Program-made: the position numbers and the translations under genes
From: Mycobacterium sp. ACS4054
Lineage (GTDB): Bacteria > Actinomycetota > Actinomycetes > Mycobacteriales > Mycobacteriaceae
Direction: 5' to 3'
Length of the DNA stretch: 64,000 nucleotides
Assembly: GCF_001667275.1 (NCBI RefSeq)
Contig: NZ_LZHV01000031.1
Coordinates: 1-64,000, forward strand
Part shown: piece after piece, positions 18,870-26,593 of the stretch
How the letters are laid out: every line of letters starts with the position of its first letter
How positions within the stretch are numbered: the first letter of the stretch is position 1
Notes under the pieces: model-generated
Seen by the model: the letters and a program-made list of their open reading frames with translations, nothing else
Told to the model about the DNA's origin: nothing
Database searches by the model: none

Positions 18870-18951
18870 GATCCGCAATCCAGCCGTGACGGTTTAACGG
18901 CGCCCGCTGCCGTAACTTGGCTGATGCGGTTGACCAAAGGAGTAAGACGGC

Positions 18952-19170
18952 ATGGGGGGTATCTCACCGTTGTTGCTGACCGACTCTGACGTGGACGCCC
19001 TGGCTTGCGAATTCCTGCAGTCGCACTACCTCGGACCGTTTTATGCCGACTGGTCCCCCGACCGCCGCCTCGACACATTCCTTCGGCGCCGCGGCCTCTC
19101 CCGCGTTGCCGACGATGGCGATCTCTCCAACACCGTCTTGGAACGCATCCTCGGCCTCGGACCCGGGTGA
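18952..19170 (+). CDS. Small hypothetical protein, 72 residues
   Basis: A 72-residue, soluble, acidic protein (MGGISPLLLTDSDVDALACE) with no recognised domain. A perfect-looking ribosome site (AAAGGAG) sits nine bases before the ATG, and a DosR-box candidate lies upstream, which together make it a credible gene. It stands between rip3 and the WS/DGAT gene, with which it converges (13 bases apart). Function unknown. Confidence 0.65.
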   Translation: MGGISPLLLTDSDVDALACEFLQSHYLGPFYADWSPDRRLDTFLRRRGLSRVADDGDLSNTVLERILGLGPG

Positions 19171-19183
19171 TGCACGTTAGGCC

Positions 19184-20581
19184 TCAATTAGCAACGCCCA
19201 CAATGCTTTCCAACTCGGCAAGGGATTCCTCGGTCCACGGGATCAGCGTCTCGATATCGGGCACCACGTCGCGGCCCGCGGCGTAGCCGAATCCGACCCG
19301 ATCGGCGTACAGGCACGTCGTGATGTTGAGCGCGTGGCCGTCGTACACCGTCGACACCGGGTACATCGCCTCGATACGCGCGCCGTTCCAATACATTTGG
19401 GCCGAGGGGCCGCGAACGTGCGAGATGGGCAGGTTGTACCCGGTACGGATTTTCGGTGTGAACGGCAGCAACGGGCCGATGGCCGTCGCGGCGATGCTTC
19501 CGGCGTTGGTCAGCAGTGATGCCGCCGCTCCCCGCTTGGACACCCACTGCTTGCCCTCCGACATCGACCGATGGATCAGATCGAGCCGGGCCTTCGGATC
19601 GTCCAGGTCGGTGCCCAACGGGCACATCCACAATCCAAACCGGTTGCCGTGCTGGTCGTCCGGCACGTCGTGGTCGCGGTCGCGCACCGTGACGGGGCAC
19701 GCCGCCACCAGGGACCGATTGGGCAGTTCGCCGTGATCACTCAACCAGCGCCGCACCACGCCGGCCGCCATCGCGGTGAGCACGTCGTTGCCGGTCACCC
19801 CGGCCGCCTCGCGCACCGCGTGGATGCGCTCGAGTGCCCAGCTGCCCGCGGCGACCGCGCGTTCGGGGCCCGGGCGGCCGTTGAACCGCGTGAAGGGGGC
19901 GCCCAGGGGCAGCACCGTGGTGTGCCCGACCAAAGCGTCGAGCACCGTTGCGATCTCGCCGGTGGCCACCTTGCCGATCAGCCCCGCACCCGACGCCGCC
20001 GCGCCCGTCAACACCCGCAGCGGCGCGACCAGGCGGGACACCAGCCCGCCCGAAGACGAGGGCGCGGGTTGGGGGCGGCAGTCGGCGTAGAACGGGGGCA
20101 TGGACCGGCGGCTGGGATCATCGCTCAGGGCGTCGGTGATCATTTGGAAGCCCGCCACCCCGTCGGTGACGGTGTGATGCACCTTGATGTAGAAGGCGAA
20201 GCGCCCATCGTCGAGGCCGTCGATCAGATACGACATCCACATCGGCCGGCTCCAGTCCAGGCGCAGCGCGTCCAGCTCCCCGATCAGCCGCCAGAACCCG
20301 TCGCCGGACACCGTGCGACGTTGGCAATGTTGGCTCACGTCAACGGGATCCATGTGCCGCCACACCCACACGCCCCCGGTGTCCGCACCGCGGTGCGGGT
20401 ACTTGCACAGCCGGGGATCGATCGGGTCGTTCGCCGCGAGCGTCTTGCGATGCAGGTCTTCGACGTAGTCGGGCCCGGCGTCGTCGGGCGGCGACAGGAT
20501 CAGCACGGCGCCGACGTGCATCGGGCTGGACACCCACTCCGCGGTCATCATGGCCGCGTCCAGCGGATCCAGCGGATTCAT
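19184..20581 (-). CDS. WS/DGAT-type acyltransferase (triacylglycerol synthase family)
   Basis: A 465-residue wax ester synthase/diacylglycerol acyltransferase. The catalytic HHXXXDG motif is at 135-141 (HHTVTDG), the N-terminus has the family opening MNPLDPLDAAM, and the C-terminal part has NLPISHVRGP and the YPVSTVYDGHALNI motif. These enzymes move an acyl group from acyl-CoA to diacylglycerol, storing fat under hypoxia; Tgs1 is the DosR-controlled M. tuberculosis member. The ATG at 20581 starts 14 bases after the Rv2627c-like gene, so the pair is an operon. A frame running further up is overlap with that gene. Confidence 0.92.
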   Translation of the reverse strand: MNPLDPLDAAMMTAEWVSSPMHVGAVLILSPPDDAGPDYVEDLHRKTLAANDPIDPRLCKYPHRGADTGGVWVWRHMDPVDVSQHCQRRTVSGDGFWRLIGELDALRLDWSRPMWMSYLIDGLDDGRFAFYIKVHHTVTDGVAGFQMITDALSDDPSRRSMPPFYADCRPQPAPSSSGGLVSRLVAPLRVLTGAAASGAGLIGKVATGEIATVLDALVGHTTVLPLGAPFTRFNGRPGPERAVAAGSWALERIHAVREAAGVTGNDVLTAMAAGVVRRWLSDHGELPNRSLVAACPVTVRDRDHDVPDDQHGNRFGLWMCPLGTDLDDPKARLDLIHRSMSEGKQWVSKRGAAASLLTNAGSIAATAIGPLLPFTPKIRTGYNLPISHVRGPSAQMYWNGARIEAMYPVSTVYDGHALNITTCLYADRVGFGYAAGRDVVPDIETLIPWTEESLAELESIVGVAN

Positions 20582-20595
20582 TTCGGCCTCTGCGC

Positions 20596-21849
20596 CTAAG
20601 CGGGACGGTCGCGCTCGGTCATGGCCCCGTTCAGCAGGCCCGACTGCTGCAGAGCCGCCTCGACGAACCGCTGTACCGGTCGCGCGCGGAAGAATCCGGT
20701 GTGACCGCCGCGGTACCAAACGATTTCGGGTTTGCCCCAATGCTCCCAGAGGCGGACCACCTGCTCGCGGGGATGTACCACCTGATCGGCGACCCCGGCA
20801 TAGATGAAACGCCCCGGCATGGGGACCCGCGGTGCAAGCGACAGCGGCGACGTCATCCGCCCGATGGGCTCCGCGAGTTCGAAGGTCTGACGTCGGGGAT
20901 CTTCGGGGCCTAGCCCGGAGTGCCGGCTCAGCAACCCGACCAGGTCCGCGACCGGGACGCCGAGGATCGCGCAGGTCAGCCCGGCTTCGAGGCTCGCGAC
21001 CAATGCGGTGATATAGCCGCCGAGCGATAGACCGTTCAACCCGATCTGAGATTCCGGCTCTTGCCGGCGTATCCAGGACAGCAACCGCCGGATGTCCCAC
21101 ACCGCCTGCGCCGTCGCGTGCACGTCGTCGAAGATGTCCTCGCCCGGAAACACGGCCCCCTTCGGCAGACCCCGGGCCCGGGGCCCGTGCATCGGCAGGA
21201 CGGGCATGACCACGTTCAGTCCAAGCTCCGCGTGCAACCGCCAGGCCCGGAACAGCGCGAGATCCAATGCGGCCCTGCCCATTTCCGTTCCGTGAATACA
21301 TACCAGCCAGGGCCGCGGTTGCGGATGGCGAAGCAACAGGGCGTACTCGCGGTTGTTTGCGGTGTAACCCATCCATCGATCCGCGCCGGGTTCGCCCGAA
21401 CGCGGCCGGTACCCGCTGTCGAAAGACATGCGGTAGAAGGAACGCCTGCCCTTTTTGACCTCGCGCACGGTGACGTCCGACAGCGGCGGGGGCGCACCGA
21501 AGAATCTCTTCGGACGGTCGAGCCATCCCCGGTCACCGTAGAACTTCAGCCCGGCAACCACCTCGTTCGTGATGCGCGCGAACTCCTCGGGGCGGCTGAC
21601 CGGGCGTCGCGCCTTGAGACCCATCAGGACGACCTCGTCGCGAAACGCCTGCGCCGCCAGGGCCAGGGTGGGCCGCGCGATCGGAAGCTCGTCGGGCGCT
21701 TGCCCGAGGTAATCGCGCCACGACTCGGCCAGGTAGCGACCGGTGCTCGTGAACGGTTTGACGGCGCTGCTCAAGCCGGTGGGTGGACTCAGCGGCAAAG
21801 CGCCGCCCGGGCGTCGGGAAACGCCGTCGTCGTCGGTCGGTACCGCCAT
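20596..21849 (-). CDS. Alpha/beta hydrolase, Rv2627c-like
   Basis: A 417-residue alpha/beta hydrolase. The nucleophile elbow is GLNGLSLGGYI and an oxyanion/His region follows near GGHTGFF. It aligns along its length with my recollection of Rv2627c (YLAESWRDYLGQ, IARPTLALAAQAF, YTANNREYALLLRHP), a DosR-regulon protein of unknown substrate. A strong DosR-box candidate (21886-21899) is 37 bases upstream of the ATG. It heads an operon with the WS/DGAT gene, so a role in lipid turnover during hypoxia is likely but inferred. Confidence 0.9.
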   Translation of the reverse strand: MAVPTDDDGVSRRPGGALPLSPPTGLSSAVKPFTSTGRYLAESWRDYLGQAPDELPIARPTLALAAQAFRDEVVLMGLKARRPVSRPEEFARITNEVVAGLKFYGDRGWLDRPKRFFGAPPPLSDVTVREVKKGRRSFYRMSFDSGYRPRSGEPGADRWMGYTANNREYALLLRHPQPRPWLVCIHGTEMGRAALDLALFRAWRLHAELGLNVVMPVLPMHGPRARGLPKGAVFPGEDIFDDVHATAQAVWDIRRLLSWIRRQEPESQIGLNGLSLGGYITALVASLEAGLTCAILGVPVADLVGLLSRHSGLGPEDPRRQTFELAEPIGRMTSPLSLAPRVPMPGRFIYAGVADQVVHPREQVVRLWEHWGKPEIVWYRGGHTGFFRARPVQRFVEAALQQSGLLNGAMTERDRPA

Positions 21850-21885
21850 GGTGGCAAACTAGCAGGCGCCGAAAACGGCGTGTTA

Positions 21886-21899
21886 GGGACTTACGGCCC
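21886..21899 (-). promoter_or_regulatory. Candidate DosR box, Rv2627c-like operon
   Basis: GGGACTTACGGCCC as written on the plus strand (the motif is nearly symmetrical) matches the DosR core GGGACTTTAGTCCC at 11 of 14 positions. It lies 37 bases upstream of the hydrolase ATG at 21849, at a distance usual for DosR sites. Confidence 0.6.
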
Positions 21900-21972
21900 G
21901 GTCGCGCCCCCGAAAGTCCTTGCCCGACAACCCGACGATTTGACCGGCCCGGGTCCTATGACCAGGCGCGAA

Positions 21973-21986
21973 GGGTCCTTAGTCAC
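21973..21986 (+). promoter_or_regulatory. Candidate DosR box before 89-residue gene
   Basis: GGGTCCTTAGTCAC matches the DosR core at 11 of 14 positions and is 73 bases before the ATG at 22060. Between this box and the divergent one lie weaker relatives, including the palindrome GGTCCTATGACC (21952-21963, 8 of 14 matches). Confidence 0.55.
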
Positions 21987-22059
21987 TCGCGCCGCTGCCC
22001 GGGCGGTCGTAACGTCAGAGCCGCCCCAATCTCCCCAGACGCTTCCTAGGAGTCAGATC

Positions 22060-22329
22060 ATGAGCGAGGCGCCGCAAAAGACCGAACCGCGATGGGCCGA
22101 ATTGTCCGATGATGTGCTGGAATCTGTCGAAACCGGCCGCAAGCAAGCCATCGATGCGGTCCGCAAGTTCGTCGACCAGGTCAGCCCCGTGCTACCCGAG
22201 CAGTCACGACGCAAGACCGTCGTCGACGCCGCCCTGGACCTGGCCGACGAGTTGGTCACCGCACGCATGGAGTTCTTCCGCAGCGTCGTCCGCAGTGCCG
22301 GCCACGCCGTGAGCAAGCACGACGAGTAG
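22060..22329 (+). CDS. Small helical protein, 89 residues, probable DosR target
   Basis: An 89-residue, highly helical, charged protein (MSEAPQKTEPRWAELSDDVL) without membrane segments. Its heptad-like Leu/Val spacing recalls phasin- or granule-associated proteins, but I cannot assign a family. AGGAG lies seven bases before the ATG, and a DosR-box candidate is 73 bases upstream. Because its neighbours make triacylglycerol, a lipid-droplet coat role is an attractive but untested idea. Convergent with the Pat-like gene. Confidence 0.75.
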   Translation: MSEAPQKTEPRWAELSDDVLESVETGRKQAIDAVRKFVDQVSPVLPEQSRRKTVVDAALDLADELVTARMEFFRSVVRSAGHAVSKHDE

Positions 22330-22352
22330 ACACGCCCGGCCGGCAGCTTGCC

Positions 22353-23336
22353 CTAGTCGAACGCGTGGATCACCTGACGGGCCACCAACCGGATCTGTTG
22401 ATACACAACGCGATCGAGGGGGATATCCCGGTAACGCGGGATCTCCCCCGTCGTGGTGACCACGCCCGGCTCCTCGTGCGCCCAGTGCGCGTTCACCTTC
22501 TCGCCCAACGCGCGCGCGGGCGGATTGTCGGACAGCACGCGGGCGTGGAAGCGCCTGATGCCGTCGACGCGCGCCGCGACCGCGAGCGCGCCGAGCAGCA
22601 GCGTGCCTATCCCGCGCCCCTGGTAGCCGTCCGCCACCGTGAGCGCGACCTCTGCCGAGGTGGCGTCGTCCTGATCCCGGACGAAGCGGGCGTCCGCGAC
22701 GACCGGGCCTGCCACGCCGTCGGTGACCACCCAGACGAAGTGGTCGACGTAGTCGACCTCGAAGAGATAGGTCAGCCGCGCATCGGTGGGAGCGCCACCC
22801 TGATACCGGCGATACAGGGTCTCCCGGGAGAATGAACCGCTGCTCTTGAACCGCTCGGCGTCACCGGGCAGTACCGGCCGCAGCGAGAGCACGGCACCGT
22901 CCTTGACGGTCACCGGGATGGGGGCGACGTATGCGGCGAGCCGCTGCCGCGCGGTGCGCAGCATTCGGTCGGCGATGACCGGCATGGTCAGCATGCGGTC
23001 GAAGGCGGCGCCGTATCCGATGTACCCGCGCACGTCCTCCACCGCCGTCACCGTCGCCGTTCTGGTGGCGTGCCGCAACAACGCGATCTCCCCGACGATC
23101 GTCGCCGACGACAGCTCGGTGACCGTGACCCGGCCCTTGGATCCGACGTGCCGCACCCCGATGCGGCCGGACGCGATGATCGCGAAAGACTCCGCTCGTT
23201 CCCCTTGCCGCATCAGGACCTCGCCGGCCATCGCGTGCAGGGGCTCGAGAAGGGCGGCCAACGTCTTGAGGTCCTCGGCCGAGATGTCGGTGAATACGGG
23301 CAGGCCCGCGAGTTCTTCGGCGCGGACAGCCCTCAC
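22353..23336 (-). CDS. cAMP-gated protein lysine acetyltransferase (Pat/Rv0998-like)
   Basis: A 327-residue fusion. Residues ~10-130 are a cyclic-nucleotide-binding domain with the phosphate-binding cassette GEIALLRHATRTATV (82-96). Residues ~145-325 are a GNAT acetyltransferase with acetyl-CoA loop QGRGIG (239-244) and the equivalent of the MtPat catalytic glutamate at E229. M. tuberculosis Rv0998 (Pat) has the same layout, is switched on by cAMP and acetylates acyl-CoA synthetases and a universal stress protein. Similarity is spread along the whole length but is far from identity, so this may be a second Pat paralogue. It lies between DosR-type genes and faces a fadD gene across ~0.75 kb. 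Confidence 0.9.
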   Translation of the reverse strand: MRAVRAEELAGLPVFTDISAEDLKTLAALLEPLHAMAGEVLMRQGERAESFAIIASGRIGVRHVGSKGRVTVTELSSATIVGEIALLRHATRTATVTAVEDVRGYIGYGAAFDRMLTMPVIADRMLRTARQRLAAYVAPIPVTVKDGAVLSLRPVLPGDAERFKSSGSFSRETLYRRYQGGAPTDARLTYLFEVDYVDHFVWVVTDGVAGPVVADARFVRDQDDATSAEVALTVADGYQGRGIGTLLLGALAVAARVDGIRRFHARVLSDNPPARALGEKVNAHWAHEEPGVVTTTGEIPRYRDIPLDRVVYQQIRLVARQVIHAFD

Positions 23337-23663
23337 ATCGGCCCACCTGTCAGCTCGAGTCCCCGGCCCGAATCACACCCCGATTGCGAATCCATTGCTA
23401 AAGCGGTCATCTCGCCGATTTCGTAATTTGGGGAACTCGAAACGAGTAACGTGGCGATGCACCATCCCGATGTACGGTACGCGACCCGCATCGCCATCGC
23501 CGGAGAAGTAAGTAGGTGACCGCAGTGACAAAAGACCCTGTCGGACCGGGACTTCGGCAGGCCGCAAGCAAGACCAAAGCCTTTCGGTAGTCGTGCTCTT
23601 GGCCTCTACGCCCGGCCCCTCGGGACTGGTCGGATGGATCGTTAAGGCTAACGGGGAGGGAAC
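23337..23663. promoter_or_regulatory. Intergenic control region between Pat-like and Rv2628-like genes
   Basis: A 327-base divergent space of lower GC with no gene. It holds a perfect inverted repeat ACTCG-AAA-CGAGT at 23435-23447, a weak DosR-like sequence GGGACTTCGGCAGG at 23548-23561 (8 of 14) and another, 8 of 14 on the minus strand, at 23350-23363 just before the Pat-like ATG. The inverted repeat is the clearest operator candidate. Confidence 0.45.
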
Positions 23664-23927
23664 ATGAATACAGCGAAGTGGCGGCAGCATTGGCCGCAAC
23701 GCAGGCCCACTGCCACGATCTACCAGCTGACGGATCGCCTCCACGCAGGACACATCGCTCGGGTGCCCGCCCATCAAATTCCCGCGACCGTCTCCGCGTG
23801 GTTGGCGGAGCTGGGCGCGCACAGCCCGCTGGTCGACGACCTCGAGCGCGCGGTTCGCGGCGGTGATTGGTCCGCGGCGCACGCCCTCGGGGAGTGCCTG
23901 TCCATCGAGATCGCGTTGGCCGACTGA
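23664..23927 (+). CDS. Rv2628-like DosR-regulon protein
   Basis: An 87-residue protein matching the C-terminal two thirds of M. tuberculosis Rv2628: ATIYQLTDRLHAG, RVPAHQIPATVSAWLAEL, SPLVDDLERAVRGGDW and LSIEIALAD all have direct counterparts. Function is unknown; Rv2628 is a hypoxia-induced T-cell antigen. GGGAGGGA sits just before the ATG, so the short form is probably the true protein rather than a truncation. It precedes fadD on the same strand by 153 bases, with a separate pair of DosR-like boxes between them. Confidence 0.85.
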   Translation: MNTAKWRQHWPQRRPTATIYQLTDRLHAGHIARVPAHQIPATVSAWLAELGAHSPLVDDLERAVRGGDWSAAHALGECLSIEIALAD

Positions 23928-23956
23928 CCGGAGTCCGATCGGTCGCAGCGCGCACG

Positions 23957-23991
23957 GGGACGTTTGCCGCCCCCCACATGACTTTCGTCAC
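23957..23991 (+). promoter_or_regulatory. Tandem DosR-box candidates before fadD
   Basis: GGGACGTTTGCCGC (23957-23970) and ATGACTTTCGTCAC (23978-23991) each match the DosR core at 10 of 14 positions. Their centres are 21 bases apart, two helical turns, as expected for cooperative DosR dimers. The second ends 89 bases before the fadD ATG. Confidence 0.6.
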
Positions 23992-24080
23992 TACCGCATA
24001 ACCGCCACGCTCCGCAGGATCGACGGTATGCCGGTGCGCCACGTCATCGGTATCCGTTTCGGCAACAATGGATTCGCGTT

Positions 24081-25922
24081 ATGAATGCACCACTGGCCTC
24101 AATGGAGAGGCCCGACCTCCGCAAGATCGAGAACCGCGCGCCGTCGGTGGCACAGATGTTCGTCAACCGGGTCGCCGCCACTCCCGACGCGGAGGCCTTC
24201 CGCTATCCACAGGACCACACCTGGGCCAGCGTGACCTGGCAGCAAGTCGGCGAACGCGTCAACAACCTCGCCGCGGGGCTGATCGCGCTGGGGATCGCGC
24301 CCGAGGACCGGGTCGCGCTCGCCTCCGCGACGCGCTACGAGTGGGTCCTCGCCGACTTCGCGATCATGTGTGCGGGCGCCGCGACCACGACCGTCTACCC
24401 CACGACGAACGCCACCGATGTGGCCTACATCGTCGCCAATTCCGGGAGCCGGGTGGTAATCGCCGAAAACCAGACCCAGCTCGACAAGCTGATCGAGCAT
24501 CGTGCCGAACTGCCCGCCGTCTGCAAGGTCGTCATGATCGACGGTAACGGCGACGGCGACTGGGTGATCTCCCTCGCCGACCTCGATCTGTTGGGCAAGC
24601 AACTACTCGCGGACACGCCCGATGCCGTCAGCGACAGGGTCGCGGCCGTCGGTCCCGACCACCTGGCCAGCCTCATCTATACCTCCGGCACCACCGGTCG
24701 GCCCAAGGGCGTGCGGCTGACGCATGGGGCATGGACGTACACCGCGGCGGCCATCGACTCGCTGGGCATCCTGGGCCCCGACGACCTCAACTTCCTGTGG
24801 TTACCGCTGGCGCACGCGTTCGGCAAGGTGATGCTCGCGCTGCCGTTGCAGATTGGCTTCCCGACCGCCATCGACGGCCGCGTGGAGCGGATCATCGACA
24901 ACCTCGCGGCCCTGCGGCCGACCATCATGGGCGCGGCTCCGCGCATCTTCGAGAAGGCGCACGCGCGCATCCAGGACATGGCCGCCGAGCGCGGCCGGCT
25001 CAGAAAAATGATCTTCGATTGGGCGATAGGGGTCGGCAAGAACGTCTCGGAGGCGCGACAGTCCGGGAAGAAGCCCTCGCTGGCATCGTCGCTGGCCTAC
25101 AAGGTCGCCGACCGGCTGGTGTTCACCACCATCCGCGAGCGGTTTGGCGGCCGCTTGCGGTTCTTCGTTTCCGCGGCCGCCGCGCTGGACCGCGACGTCG
25201 CACAGTGGTTCGACGCCGTGGGCATCATCGTGCTGGAGGGCTACGGGCTGACGGAGACCGCCGCCGCGTCATTCATCAACCGCCCCAACGCTTATCGATT
25301 CGGTACGGTCGGGTGGCCATTCCCCGCCACCGATGTGAAGATCGCCGACGACGGCGAGATCCTGCTCAAGGGGCCGGGTTTGATGACCGCCTACCACGAC
25401 CTACCCGACGCCACCGCTGAAGCGCTCGACGGGGACGGGTGGTTCCACACCGGCGACATCGGCGAATTGGATGCCGATGGATTCCTGCGGATCACCGACC
25501 GCAAGAAGGACATGTTCAAGACCTCACAAGGCAAATACGTTGCGCCGTCGGCGATCGACGCGCGTTTCAAGGGCTGCTGCCCGTACGTGAGCGAGATGGT
25601 GGTCTACGGGGAGGCCAAGCCGTACTGTGTCGCCCTGGTCAGTCTCGACACCGAGGCGATCACCGACTGGGCCAACAAGAACGGCTTGGCGGGCAAGTCT
25701 TTCGCCGACATCGCGCGCGACGACAAGACCCAGCAGTTGATCGCCGGCTACATCGACGCCTTGAACACCGAACTCAATCGCTGGGAACAGATCAAGAAGT
25801 TCACGATCGCCGACCGCGAATTCACCGTCGAGTCAGGCGATCTGACGCCAAGCATGAAGCTGAAGCGCAAAGTGGTCATCGACAAGTTCACCGACCGCCT
25901 CCAGGCTCTGTACGAATCCTGA
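24081..25922 (+). CDS. Long-chain acyl-CoA synthetase (FadD15-like)
   Basis: A 613-residue ATP-dependent long-chain fatty acid-CoA ligase. It has the AMP-binding signature YTSGTTGRPKGVRLTHGAW, the core motif GYGLTETAA, the hinge DRKKDMFKTSQGKYVAPS and the C-terminal catalytic lysine in SGDLTPSMKLKRK (about K593). It activates fatty acids to acyl-CoA, which the nearby WS/DGAT could use. The C-terminal Lys motif is of the kind that Pat-type acetyltransferases modify. Expression is probably hypoxia-linked through the tandem DosR-like boxes upstream. A strong hairpin follows the stop. Confidence 0.93.
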   Translation: MNAPLASMERPDLRKIENRAPSVAQMFVNRVAATPDAEAFRYPQDHTWASVTWQQVGERVNNLAAGLIALGIAPEDRVALASATRYEWVLADFAIMCAGAATTTVYPTTNATDVAYIVANSGSRVVIAENQTQLDKLIEHRAELPAVCKVVMIDGNGDGDWVISLADLDLLGKQLLADTPDAVSDRVAAVGPDHLASLIYTSGTTGRPKGVRLTHGAWTYTAAAIDSLGILGPDDLNFLWLPLAHAFGKVMLALPLQIGFPTAIDGRVERIIDNLAALRPTIMGAAPRIFEKAHARIQDMAAERGRLRKMIFDWAIGVGKNVSEARQSGKKPSLASSLAYKVADRLVFTTIRERFGGRLRFFVSAAAALDRDVAQWFDAVGIIVLEGYGLTETAAASFINRPNAYRFGTVGWPFPATDVKIADDGEILLKGPGLMTAYHDLPDATAEALDGDGWFHTGDIGELDADGFLRITDRKKDMFKTSQGKYVAPSAIDARFKGCCPYVSEMVVYGEAKPYCVALVSLDTEAITDWANKNGLAGKSFADIARDDKTQQLIAGYIDALNTELNRWEQIKKFTIADREFTVESGDLTPSMKLKRKVVIDKFTDRLQALYES

Positions 25923-25968
25923 CGCCCCAATACCGGCTCGTTCGCTGCTAGGAGGGGCGAAGCTTGGG

Positions 25969-26005
25969 GCGGCGGTCCCGGACAGGGGGACGCCGGGACC
26001 GCCGC
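25969..26005 (+). terminator. Strong hairpin after fadD
   Basis: A perfect 13-bp stem (GCGGCGGTCCCGG at 25969-25981 with its complement at 25993-26005) and 11-base loop, starting 47 bases after the fadD stop. There is no U-run, so it would be an I-shaped, mycobacterial-type terminator. It could also limit reading from the convergent DUF1876 gene. Confidence 0.55.
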
Positions 26006-26095
26006 GGATTCAGTTGGCCTATCGGCGTTTCAGGTCGCAGGTTGGATGCGTCCGTAGTGGCCGTCGCAGCGGTGTTGTCTCATCGCGTCACCCGG

Positions 26096-26377
26096 TCAGT
26101 GATGCAGGCCCGTGACGGGCTCGTGCGTGCTGGCTTGAATGTCGGTCGATGTCGCAGCGAACAGCTGATTCGCCAGGTCGGATAGCGCGCGGGCGATCGC
26201 GAGCTCGTCGCCGATCGTGGCCACGGGCTCGTCGGCCGGGTCGAGCCGCGCCCGGCCGACGCCGACCAGCGTCTTGCCCTGCCAAGACAGCCGCGCCTTC
26301 GCCCGGGTCTTTTCGTCGCGCTCTTCCACCAGCACGTCGATGTGGCACGCCTTGGTGGCGTCGTCGTTCTTCGTCAT
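26096..26377 (-). CDS. DUF1876 protein (Rv2632c-like)
   Basis: A 93-residue soluble protein matching Rv2632c almost position by position (CHIDVLVEERDEKTRAKARL, VGRARLDPADEPVA, IGDELAIARALSDLANQLF, STHEPVTGLHH). The DUF1876 fold resembles a double-stranded-RNA-binding-like fold; function unknown. I chose the ATG at 26377; a GTG codon directly precedes it. Divergent from the EthR-like regulator with 216 bases between. Confidence 0.88.
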   Translation of the reverse strand: MTKNDDATKACHIDVLVEERDEKTRAKARLSWQGKTLVGVGRARLDPADEPVATIGDELAIARALSDLANQLFAATSTDIQASTHEPVTGLHH

Positions 26378-26593
26378 CACTCGATGCGACCATCGAGCGC
26401 CTGGGCCGCAGTAGGGGCGGAAGTCCCGATTCCCCGGGCAGTTCGTCGGCCTGGGCGCGGCCCGCCCCACACGATGAAGCGGCCAGCAAATGCGTCGGCA
26501 CCCGCAAACAAAGCGCCGAACTTAATCGACATTATTGCTGCGCGTAATCAACCGTTTCGTTCGCGTATATCGGCGTGCCCAACAGTAACGGGC

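Noticed and set aside
23622-23635. GGGACTGGTCGGAT as a further DosR box before the Rv2628-like gene
   Set aside because: Only 6 of 14 positions match the core, no better than chance in this GC-rich DNA.
25923-26095. Small plus-strand frame after fadD
   Set aside because: It spans the 13-bp hairpin and has no start signal; the hairpin explains the structure.
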